Assembly (NCBI GenBank): GCA_954871525.1
Contig: OX940860.1
Location: forward strand, 28,366,001-28,430,000
DNA: 64,000 bases
Source: Parietaria judaica
Lineage: Eukaryota; Streptophyta; Magnoliopsida; Rosales; Urticaceae
Reading direction: 5' to 3'
The notes below the pieces were generated by a model. The model made no database searches. It was not told the origin of the DNA and saw only the letters and a program-made list of their open reading frames with translations. Of the stretch, positions 22,743 to 32,566 are shown in pieces. Each line of letters opens with the position of its first letter. Within the stretch, counting starts at the first letter, position 1. The position numbers and the translations under genes were made by a program.

Positions 22743-22957
22743 TTAACAATTTATTATATTATTAACAATCTATAATATAGTTAGTTTCGATTATGTAATT
22801 GTTAATTCAAAGCACAACGTATACAGACAAAAGAAATTCAAGGACCATTTGTGCAAGGGGCTCGTTTTTTTTTTTTCGAGACAAAGGGCTAGTTACATTT
22901 ACTGTAATACCGAAATACCGCGAAGAAGAAGTACCCGTTTCTTCCAATACCCCAACA
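22743..22957 (+). other. MULE remnant and leader upstream of the phosphatase gene
   Basis: 22743-22808 continues the broken MULE copy (it matches 3955-4004, with a small AT expansion). The remaining 149 bp hold no TATA box that stands out. Between the LTR TATA box and the phosphatase ATG only one other ATG occurs (22793), and it is followed at once by TAA. Confidence 0.6.
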
Positions 22958-25383
22958 ATGGCGTCTTCCTCCTACGCAGCCATCGACATGGGCACGAGCT
23001 CCTTCAAGCTCCTCATCGCTCGGCCCCACCCCAACGGCGGCTTCGTCCCTCTCCTCCGCCGAAAAAACGCCGTCGTTCTCTCGCGCCGCCACGACGACCT
23101 CATTTCTGATGACTCCCAAACCCTAGCCATCGAAGCTCTCGAAAGCTTCCAATCCCTCCTCCGAGCCCTAAACGTCGCCGTTACGCGTACGCGCTGCGTC
23201 GCCACGTCGGCGATCCGCGAGGCCGCGAACCGGACCGAGTTCCTGAACCGCATCAGGAACCGGACCGGGCTCGAGGTCGAGGTTTTACCCGGAGAAGAAG
23301 AAGCCAGGTTGGTCTATCTCAGTGCGGTTCAGCTCTTTCCCATTTTTTCGAGAGTTGTTCTGTGCGTTGACATCGGAGGCGGGTCAACGGAGTTTGTGAT
23401 CGGTCAACGAGGGACCGTTATTCTCGCGGCCTCGCTGAAGCTCGGACACGTAACCTTGACCGAGAGGTTTAAGGACCAGAGCAACAATGGCGTCGAGGAA
23501 ATGAGAGAGCACATCAGATCGTATCTACGGGAGTCTGGTGTGATCGAGAGTGTGAAGAAATTAGGGTTCGAAGTGGCGGTGGGGACTTCGGGCACGGCTT
23601 GCGCGCTGGAGAACGCGGTGTTCAGCGAGTCCGGCAGAAACGGTGAAAACGTTTCGAGGGACTGGAAGCTGAGGAGAACCGAGCTGAGGCGCGTCGTAGA
23701 GAGGCTCTCTCGCGAGGAAGAAGAGGGGGTTAGGGTTCGGGAATTTGGGCGGCGATCGGAGTTCATCGTCGCCGGGGCGGTGCTGATGGAGGAGATCTTC
23801 GAGGGGCTTGATGTCGAGGAAATGGAGATTTCTGGGTTCGCTCTAGTGGAAGGGGTAATCGGAGAAGCAATGAGAAACTCCGGCGAATTTCCCGGCGAGT
23901 ATGGGTCCAACTCGAGGTGCGGTTCAGTCGTGAGGTTGGTGACGAGGCTCTGCGGGAAGAAGAGGATGGAGGACGGTGCACACTGTGCCGGTATTGCGAA
24001 GGTGCGCTGATTTTTCTTCCGAATTTGCTAAATGTTTATATTTCATTGTTGGATTGGTTGGATTTTGCAGGAAATTTTCAATGAGCTGAGAAAACGCAAC
24101 GGATCTTCGGTCCCGTTAAACGATGAGGATCTCGAGTATATTGAAGCAGCGTGTTTGCTTCACAATGTCGGGCTTTCCAGTGGTAAAAAGGGCTACCACA
24201 AGCAGTCTTACCGGATCATTATGGTAAGTCCGTACACTCACGGTCACGGTGGCGCTAAATGAACGTGTATCGAGCTAATAGGCTTTTCTTTTTGCAGACC
24301 GGCGATCATCTTCAAGGTTACAGCGCCGGCGAAATCAAGTTATGTCGATATCCTGTTTTCTTGCTTCGTCGTTGATTAAATTAGTTCTCATTGTTCATTC
24401 TTGTTTTATAATTTTACAGTTGATAGCACTACTTGCTAGATATCACAGGAAGAAGTTACCAGAACCCGACCACTCTCCGTTCGATGAATTTTCAGAATCG
24501 GTAGTCTTCTTCTTCAAACCTGGAATTCCAGTCTCAAACATACGCAGAAATGGCAATTTATAAATAGTTTTTTCTTTTCGTCCCGTGACTTTCAGGTGAA
24601 GAACTTCGAGTTCCTTTGTGCAATCATACGCGTTTCGTTTGCTTTACGGAAACACCAAAGCCGGAATTTCCAAGAAACAGAGTCCTTAAGTTTCGACGTC
24701 AAATCGGTATTCAGTCCGAGTTTGGTTCTCTAATGTTGCTATCTAACACAGCTATGTTAAAGACTTATATATAGAATTTCTTAAATGCTAATATCGATAA
24801 TAACTCAGTTATTTTATTATAATCACACTGGAATATTTTTTTTGCAAGGTATTAAGAGATCTAGAGAATCAAATTTCATCCCCGAAAACCGCACTTCCTG
24901 AATCCGAGAACGATAAGGGGCTAAGGCAAGAGCTTAAATACTTTAAGAAGGTACGCCATTTTTACTATCTTTCTGTTTACGCCTTTTATACTTATCGTGT
25001 TTTAGCATATTTTTTCTGGAAATTTCTAGTTTGATCATGTAAATTGTAGCAATTTCCTTGCCGGCCGCTAAAACATCAGTTTTCATCAAATTTCAAGCCT
25101 CGCACAAAGCACATATCGTCATTTATTAACGGACAGAAGGTTCCACGACAACTTATCAGTTCAAGGAGAAATTGCTAAAATGTTTTGAACTGCAATTTCA
25201 CAGCGTTACGTTTAGTTTTTAGGATTTAGAAGACGTCACTACAAATTATTTATTCTATATTTCGTGACGATCAATCTTGAGCTGAAGAGTTTTTTTTTTA
25301 TTTTTTTATGACAGGTATTCCATCAAGATTTGTCTGAAGTACTATCTTCAAGGCATCAGATTGATGAGAGAAGTATTTCATGA
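22958..25383 (+). CDS. Ppx/GppA-family phosphatase (exopolyphosphatase-like), 7 exons
   Basis: Exons: 22958-24001, 24071-24223, 24298-24339, 24420-24500, 24596-24706, 24849-24950, 25315-25383, all phase 0, about 533 residues. The actin-like fold motifs are clear: AAIDMGTSSFKLLIA at residue 6, LPGEEEARLVYLSA near 110 (the Glu corresponds to the catalytic Glu of bacterial Ppx), and CVDIGGGSTEFVIG near 135. Exons 2-4 form the HD-like region (LLHNVGLSSGKKGYHKQSY, IKLIALLARYHRK) and later exons a short C-terminal domain. Family members hydrolyse inorganic polyphosphate or pppGpp; the plant substrate is not shown here. Intron 3 is odd: frame continuity needs AAG|TT at 24339/24340, while the only GT there (24339-24340) would shift the frame into a stop. 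The start was chosen because the conserved N-terminal motif follows it directly. Confidence 0.88.
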
Positions 25384-25740
25384 GAGGTAGTGTTTACAAT
25401 ACTAAGTTACTACTAATATTTATGAATTATTTTTTATTTTTTATCCATATAACTTATTACCAATCCTAGGTAATTGTGTATATTCACAAACTGATTTAAA
25501 CAAAAAATATATTTTAAGTAAATCAAGATAGCATATAATAAGCTAAGTGTTCTTCAAGTTTCTTTGAACAACTACTCAAGGTTTGAGCATCAACAATTTG
25601 GTATGGTATCTCGAACATTATGTTTCTACTCGTAAATCATGGTTTTGTTTTTTGTTATATTTTTTTCGTTTTATTTAATAACTTCTAAGGTCATGCATGT
25701 CTTCGAACTATCGATAGAGTTATTGACACTATATTTTCGG
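25384..25740. other. AT-rich 3' flank of the phosphatase gene
   Basis: Probably holds the 3' untranslated region. Several AATAAT/ATAATAAG words could serve as polyadenylation signals, but none stands out. No other feature was seen. Confidence 0.45.
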
Positions 25741-25748
25741 TCTTTACG

Positions 25749-26145
25749 AGGGATGTGTGGAATAGGCCTTCTCGTTTTAGAAATAGCAAAAATAGCCCTT
25801 GCTTTATGACGAGTGTTCGAATTTTGGCTCTTTTGTTTCCACAAATAGTGAAGATGGTCATTCTTTTATGATTTTTACGTGGATTAGGCTTTTGACCGTC
25901 AATTAATAAAAAAAATTAGCTGTTTTTTATTTAAAGGTGAACAATTAGAGGCAAGGATAGTATTATTTTTCATCAATAATTTTTTTAATATATTTTTCTA
26001 AAACAGAAAATTGATTTTCTATGTTAATTAAAAGATGCCATTTCTACAGTTAGTTTGTTTTTTTTAACAAAGAGGTCAATCTACGCTTAATAATAAAAGG
26101 CGATCATTTTTGCTATTTTTCGAACAGAGGAACCAAATCCGGACA
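25749..26145. mobile_element. MITE with imperfect terminal inverted repeats
   Basis: The outer roughly 45 bp on each side are inverted copies; both contain AAATAGCAAAAAT about 30 bp from the end. TCTTTACG (25741-25748) and TCTTTACA (26146-26153) are a likely target duplication of 8 to 9 bp with a mismatch. It has no coding capacity. Confidence 0.55.
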
Positions 26146-26153
26146 TCTTTACA

Positions 26154-27067
26154 TGATTTGTATTGATTACATTAGAGATGTTGAGGCAGGTGAGCGTGTA
26201 ACGTCATAAGTACAATCAGTACGATTCAGTGTTGAACCTTGTAATGAATGAATCATGATTAATATCTTGATTGAGTGTCGATCTATTGAGGCTTAAATAT
26301 TAAATCTTATATCTCATTCATTTATATAGAAAAAAATATAAAAAATCTTCGCCATAAATTACAAGCTATGTAACTCCTAGTACCATGGAGTTACTTATCT
26401 CCATGTTTGCACTATTTTGTGTTTGTTGATTCTTAGTATTTATACTAGTCGACCAGCGCCACGCGATAAATTATTTTTATAATATTGTTGATAAGAATTC
26501 AGCAAACGGTTACTTCGAATTATGAATTATAAAAGAAATACCAATATATTAATTGTAATCGATTTAGAATTTATTGATAAATATGGATAAAAATTATCAT
26601 TACTGTTCCCTATTGGGGTCGTGGCGTTTCAATTGAAAGAACAACATCCAATAATAACGTTAGATGATGGCAAACCATGGAAAGAGTCTTGACTGAAAAT
26701 TTATCTTCTCAGATGGTGATAAAATATATACAAATGTACATAAATACATATAAATAGATAGACATCAAGAAAAATCAAAAGACTAAACAGTTGTATGGAA
26801 TATGAAACATAAAATGTCATTTAAAGTTATATAAATAGATAGATATCAAGTAAGAAAAATAAAAAAACTATACAAACGTTAATGGAGAGAGAGGGAGAAA
26901 CAAACGATGTGCGAGCGCGCTCGAGAGGCTGCGAATGATGAAGATCAAGAGGACAAAATCTCACGCAGGTGGGTCGATTGAGAAATAGACCATAATTACT
27001 AAAGGTGAGGAGAAAGACTTTCGTATGCACACTTAGAAACAAAACGTTAATGGTTCATCATCTATCC
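26154..27067. other. AT-rich intergenic sequence
   Basis: No coding region, RNA gene or clear repeat was recognised. Short frames here look like chance. Confidence 0.5.
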
Positions 27068-27076
27068 ATAATTAAA

Positions 27077-28068
27077 GGGTAAACTGCGGCTAATGTACCT
27101 AATGTTTGATCTTCTGCACATTATGTACACAATGTTTATTTTCGATGGCTAATGTACCCAAACTTTATTCCGTTATATTTTTTCGTGTTTTCCGTTACTT
27201 CACCGTCAGCAAGTGATTTCTCCTCTGTATGTACAGTTTTCGTATTTTTGGCATAACTCACTCATTTTTTCTCCAAATTTCATGAATAAACTACCGTTGG
27301 AAAGCTAAGAGATATATTTACAACTTTGGCGTTTTAAGTTTTGTAAAAAAAAGTTTAAAAGAAATACAAAATTTCAATTACAACGTAAAACTGGACATTA
27401 GTGTAATGCAAAATATTTGTTTCGAGCAAATTTTAATATACTTAACGATTTTTTCTGATAAAACGTAAAAATAAAACGTTGTAGATAAATCTTTTATCTT
27501 TCCAACTGTAGTTTATTTATAAATTTTGGACAAAAATTGAGTAAGCTATGCCAAAAATACGAAAGATTTTTTCACATCACACCTTTCATTTTTTGGCATA
27601 ACTCACTCATTTTTTTGTTCAAAATTTATAAATAAACTACCGTTGGAAAGATAAAACATTTATCTACAGCTTTGTAGTTTTACGTTTCATCATAAAAAGT
27701 CATTAAGTATATTAAAATTTGCTCAAAATAAATATTTTGCATTAAACTAATGTCCAGTTTTACGTTGTAATTGAAATTTTGTATTTTTTAATAATTTTTT
27801 TACTAAACTTAAAACACCAAAGTTGTAGATATCTCTTAGCTTTCCAACGGTAGTTTATTCATTAAACTTGGACAAAAAATGAGTGAGTTATACCAAAAAT
27901 ACAAAAAAGTGTACATATAGAGGAAGAATCACTCGTTGACTGTCAAGCGACGGAAAACACGAAAAAATCTAACGGAATTAAGTTTGGGTACATTAGCCGT
28001 CGAAAATAAACATTGGGTACATAATCCGAAGCCGGTCAAACATTGGGTACATTAGCCGCAATTTACCC
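27077..28068. mobile_element. Foldback element, nested palindrome, 9-bp target duplication
   Basis: A perfect 9-bp direct repeat, ATAATTAAA, flanks it (27068-27076 and 28069-28077), as is usual for Mutator-like elements. The ends are inverted: GGGTAAACTGCGGCTAATGTACC against the complement of GGGTACATTAGCCGCAATTTACCC. The whole 992 bp is palindromic about position 27572. Each arm is itself palindromic: a core with GGCATAACTCACTCAT and ACTACCGTTGGAAAG occurs four times in alternating orientation (about 27250, 27545, 27595, 27890). It has no coding capacity. Confidence 0.85.
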
Positions 28069-28179
28069 ATAATTAAAACAAAACGTTTCGGTATAAATGA
28101 TACTTATATTTCATTCATGCACCTCATGAAGTGATTTTGGTGTAATGAAAAAAATGCATTAAAAAAATTCAAAACTCTA

Positions 28180-29500
28180 GGTTGTGTTTGGTAGCTATCT
28201 TGAAAAGCCTTTTCTACTTTTCTAACTTGAACAATTAAAAGTAAATGATAAAGACTGTGTTTGGTACAGATTTTAGGTGAGTTTAACTTATTTCATTTTT
28301 TTTTCTTTTTCACAAATCCTTAACAAAACTGAGATGAGCAAAAAAACTCTTTTCTATTTTCTTCACTCGTATAAACCCATCTCTCCTCGACCTCTTCGAT
28401 TTCGACCGCCGACCTCGCTTTCTCTCTCTCGCCGAGCTCCGCCACCGTCCTCCACCGAGCATCGACTTTTCTCTCGCCGAGCTCCGCCGTCGTCCTCCAC
28501 CGAGCGTCGACTTCTTTCTCGCCGAGCTCCGCCGTCGTCCTCTGCCGAGCGTCGACTTCTCTCTCGCCGAGCTCCGCCGCCTTCTTCCACCGAGAGTCGA
28601 CTTCTCTCTCTCGCCGAGCCCCATTGTCTGGTGCTATTTAGTGGAAATTAGAAATCAAATTTAGGGCTTTTTATGATTCTGTTTAACTTTTTTATTTATT
28701 TATTTATCTCTGTTCTTGATCGGTGTTCTTTGTTGTTGTTTTGGATTGTAGTTCATTCGTATGTATTTTTATATGTATAGTTGATTCTAAGAACAACTAT
28801 TTTTACAGATTTGTTTAAGCCATTTTAAGAGCAACTATTAGTTCATTCGTTTACAAGTTTAATTCAGTATAAGAACTATTAGTTCATTCGTTTTTACAGA
28901 TTTGTTCAACCCATTTTAAGAACAACGATTGTTCTGTTTAAGCTATTCTTCAATTGAATATTAAACCATTTATAGGGATTTGTTTAATTGTTCTTGTTTT
29001 TGTTTGCTATTAATTATTCAAGATGTTTCTGTGAATGATATCGAAGCCGAGGTGAAATTCCGAAGGAGTTGTAGATCAAGGTGTGCTAGAAGATGATGAA
29101 ATCCCATTCCAAACGCAAGTGTAAATGCCCAACGATTACATACGGAGTTTAGAGATTTTATTGCTAATTATATGTGGAATCATTATTCATGATATTTATG
29201 TTGTAAAAACGTGATTGCCTCTAATTTCTATGATAACGTATTTGTTATGTTTTTATATTAATTAGATGTTTGTATTGTTCATGTTATTATACTTATTTTA
29301 GTAATGTATTAAAATGTGATTAAAAAAACAAAATTATGTGTCAAACAATCATTCTGTTTTTTAAATATTTGAATAAGAAAAATGAAAATCTGTACCAAAC
29401 AGTTATTTGAAATCAACTGCAAAGATGTTTTACACTACGACTACAAAATTCTGAATGAAAAAAACACAAAATAATTTTTAGTTGACTACCAAATACAGTC
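28180..29500. mobile_element. PIF/Harbinger-like non-autonomous element with CTA duplication
   Basis: The terminal inverted repeats are GGTTGTGTTTGGTAG (28180) and CTACCAAATACAGTC (29486-29500), matching at 12 of 15. CTA at 28177-28179 and 29501-29503 is a 3-bp target duplication. A second inverted pair lies inside: GACTGTGTTTGGTACAGATTTT at about 28252 against AAAATCTGTACCAAACAG at about 29384, so either the element is doubled or one copy is nested in another. The TGTTTGGT core and 3-bp duplication point to Tourist/Harbinger-type elements. Confidence 0.65.
28431..28620. repeat. GC-rich 45-bp minisatellite, four units
   Basis: Units begin GCCGAGCTCC at 28431, 28476, 28521 and 28566, with a truncated fifth at 28613. 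Read on the plus strand each unit encodes 15 residues of the type RRAPPSSSTERRLLS inside a frame open from 28277 to 28651. The reverse strand is open too, so the frames follow from the 45-bp period and are not proof of a gene. Confidence 0.85.
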
Positions 29501-29503
29501 CTA

Positions 29504-30304
29504 GAATGTGAGGATTCATAAATCCTTGCTCATTTAGATTGTCAATTAATTGTTGGAAGATTTTGCTTATATATATATATAGATTTGGATCCTTCTCGTA
29601 TAAAACTATATATTCGAGCTTCACGACTTGAAATTTTTCCTTAAATGCACACCTTTTTAATAGCCCCATTTCTGAATTATGAGTAACTACGAGCACAATG
29701 CTTTGCTTGCGGCTGCAATCAACAACAGTACTCCATGAATTAAGCGGTACACTGAAAATTAAAGTGAAATTGACACAACAATTTTATGCCAAAATTCAAT
29801 TTTAAAAGAGAATTCATGTCAAATGATACTAAATGGGTATAATTTTATAAAAGTTTGTACAAAATAAGTATTTTGTATAAGTTTAAAAAAATATTAATTG
29901 AACCAGAAAACTTCCAAACCCAGTCGAGACGGGCCAATAAAACAAATTCGGATTATTAACTTATAAATTAAAATAGTCTAATCAAATTGACAACCGAACT
30001 ATAGAAGTGCCATTAAATCCCCTTTCATAAAAAATATTCGTTATTTTATGTAAGAAAGAGAAAGGGAAAAAGGCAAGTTGGTGGTTGAAATGTTTTGGCA
30101 TTAATATATTAACTTTCCAATATCATATAATTAGATATTGATCGGTTCTATGTTGAGATGAATAAAATAGAGACTAAGGTATGCATGAGACATCACTGTG
30201 CCATTATTGTGTCCTAATTTTGGCAATATCTTAAAAAATAGAAAGAAACAAAAGCAAATTTAGGTGGACACGTCATCAAAAAGTCGACAAGTTATCAATG
30301 CATA
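29504..30304. other. AT-rich intergenic sequence
   Basis: A 72-codon minus-strand frame at 29478-29696 overlaps the end of the preceding element; I could not assign it and consider it doubtful. Nothing else was recognised. Confidence 0.45.
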
Positions 30305-30307
30305 CCT

Positions 30308-30343
30308 TTTCTTCCCTTCCCTTCCCTTCCCTTCCCTTCCATT
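30308..30343. repeat. (CTTCC)n microsatellite
   Basis: Six tandem CTTCC units at 30311-30340. Confidence 0.9.
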
Positions 30344-30804
30344 TTACATTTTTCTCATTCTTCATGAGTACATGCAAGCAATATGATATTTATTGGGAGG
30401 AAAAATATAAAAAGAGGAAAAAATATATATTAATTGAGACTATTTTTATCGCATCGCCTCTTTCTTTCTATTTTCCTTCGCCGACATTCTCGCTTGTTTG
30501 AGGGACCACTTCAAAATATTTATGCTTGTTATCGTGTTTTTGTTCACCGGAGGGACCACGAAAATGCTTAGATGGGCCATCATTCGTGTCCATCAACCGT
30601 CGCCTTTGTCATAGCAGACCACCAAGAAAATTTCAATCGGCCGCCATCGTAAGTGTTCACACTTCAGACCTAATATCTTTCGTTATGAGTATATTTCAAT
30701 TTTCATACTTATAATAGTTTTTTTAGGACTTGAAGCGATAGATCTTATTATAGGAGCATTGTAGTATTACACAAGGCATGGCGGTTGACACCGCCGAAAT
30801 CACA

Positions 30805-31125
30805 GTTGCTAACCCCGATGTCGGAGTTATTAAACCCAAAGTCGTGGTTACTAACTCTGACATTGGAGATGTTTTGTTTAAAAAAGTTAGATTATGTGTA
30901 GAACCACTGTAATTGGACATGAGATTAGCATCCCTGACCTCGGGGTTAGGGTTATTGACAACAGGGTTATTAACACCGATGTCGATGATATTAATCCCGA
31001 TGTCGGTGATACTAAACCCAAATGCAGTGATGTTAACCCTGAAGTCGGGGATGCTTACGTCAAAGTTAGAGCTAGAATCTTTAGCTGGATGCTTACGTCA
31101 AAGTCGGAGCTAGAATCTTTAGCAT
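30805..31125 (+). repeat. Degenerate 21/24-bp coding-like repeats and a 38-bp direct duplication
   Basis: From 30805 to about 31055, seven- or eight-codon units of the type (V/I)NPDVGD recur (GTTGCTAACCCCGATGTC, ATTAATCCCGATGTCGGTGAT and similar), partly across stops. GGATGCTTACGTCAAAGT followed by GAGCTAGAATCTTTAGC appears twice, at 31049 and 31087, period 38 bp. It may be the wreck of a repetitive-protein exon. The parent gene was not recognised. Confidence 0.6.
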
Positions 31126-31149
31126 TGGGGTTGGCATTCCCTTCATGCT

Positions 31150-31589
31150 AATTTGTTAAGAACTCCGATACGTTATATCTTATCTTAGGCGATGATATAC
31201 AGATCTAGGACAAGTATCGAGATAGTGGGTCTGTGATTTCTCGTCATAAATCGTTGTGTCGTGTATCGTCCCACTGATGATAGCTTAGCTATTACTAGTC
31301 AGATAAAATCTCATATGAGATTTGGGTGGACTATAACTTTCTTTTGGGTCAACATTGGACCGCCCTTGGGTGTAAAAGGGGTTTATCTGTCAATTTTGAA
31401 TTTGAGAGGTTTCTTGCAACATTTGGACAAAACTTAGAGGGTTTGAGTGCCAAATATATGAATAAAGAGTGTAATTTTTCTTTGGACATTTTTGGAAAAG
31501 ATCCGGTGGGCCAGCCCACACTTCAATTTTACCTCAATTAAAAAATTGTTCTTATTCTAATAAAATATCAAATTCAAATATATAAAATA

Positions 31590-31620
<31 letters not shown>
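31150..31620. other. Intergenic sequence upstream of the exonuclease gene
   Basis: No gene was seen. The stretch ends in a TA-rich run (about 31588-31620) directly before the presumed promoter of the exonuclease gene. Confidence 0.45.
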
Positions 31621-32566
31621 TATTTTTGCTTGCTCAGTCTCTATCTATATTCTATATATATATAGAGGCGCGCACGAACAGAAAATGTGAAGGGAATTCG
31701 AGCGAAAATCATTTGCAGTGGAAACGAGAAGCGATTCAGCTCGGAGCTCGCCGATTCGGTGCGTTTTCTTTCTGTTTCCGTTTGGTTGCTTGGAAAATCT
31801 TTCGGTTTCGTTTTCTCGATCGTTTCGCATTTCTCAGAAGTCAAACGGAGTTCGATATGCGCTTTTTTTCGATTGTTTGTTTGAATGTAGCTTTGTATTG
31901 TGATAATTGCGGAGTAGTTTCGTCAAATGCTTCATGATTTTTGAGCTTGAGTTTAAGAACATAGTAATGGATTTCAGCTTGGTGTTGTTCGTGCATTTCT
32001 GTTGATAATCGCTGGTTTAGGCGCTTGAGATGAGACGGAGTAATCTAAGTAAGCTGTCAGTGTGTTTGCATTTCAGCTTTGTGTTGTTCTGGGGAAATAT
32101 TTATGGCGATTCTCCGAAATTTGATCCGGAAAACTGTGCTCAGTTTGGGGGAAAAAATGGATAGAGAAAGTAATTTGTTGACTCTGTTTTTTAGGCTTTG
32201 GTTTCTAGGGTTGAGTATGATCTATGTTTTCCATTGTTGTTCTTCGCGAAGTTTATGAATTGCGAGTTTCGCTCTGTATGAATTTTAATAAAGTTTTCTG
32301 GTCCGTTTTTTATTTTTCATTTTGGTGTGGAGTTGTTTCGTTTGGTTTTGATGGCAATCGTTGGATAATAATGAATGTTGTTGTTTGTCAAGAGTTAATC
32401 ACAAACTTGCTGTTGAGCTGAAGTTCTCGGATCTCCTTCACAAATGGGCTCTTTTCTAGTGTTTGAAGTTTTGAATTGATTGTTGGGTTGGTCTAAGATG
32501 ATGTTTTGTTTGTTTTTATCAATTGAAGTTTCTTGCTCTTCGAAAGGACATTTTGTTTCTTTTGGC
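31621..32566 (+). promoter_or_regulatory. Presumed promoter and 5' leader of the exonuclease gene
   Basis: A TATA-like CTATATATATATAGAGG (about 31652-31668) is followed by GC-richer sequence typical of a plant 5' untranslated region. A GT donor-like site at 31759 (GATTCG|GTGCG) suggests a leader intron ending before the ATG at 32567. This is inferred from composition and spacing only. Confidence 0.4.

Larger units (their letters stand above)
7513..22747. mobile_element. Composite Tat-lineage Ty3-gypsy block with 5-bp target duplication TTAAC
   Basis: TTAAC at 7513-7517 and 22743-22747 flanks the whole block, and MULE sequence continues on both sides. The left edge is a complete LTR lying on the minus strand (7518-8304). 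The right edge is only the last 25 bp of the same LTR (22718-22742), identical to 8280-8304. Between them lie an antisense ORF of the outer element and then a plus-strand Tat element with two LTRs. The outer element therefore inserted first, and most of its body was lost or replaced when the second element arrived or recombined with it. Confidence 0.85.

Noticed and set aside
22958..25383. Bacterial contamination carrying Ppx
   Set aside because: Seven exons with plant-type GT-AG introns and AT-rich plant flanks; the gene lies next to plant repeats.
28310..28624. Minus-strand frames through the 45-bp minisatellite
   Set aside because: A repeat period divisible by three keeps several frames open. 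There are no conserved domains or splice context.
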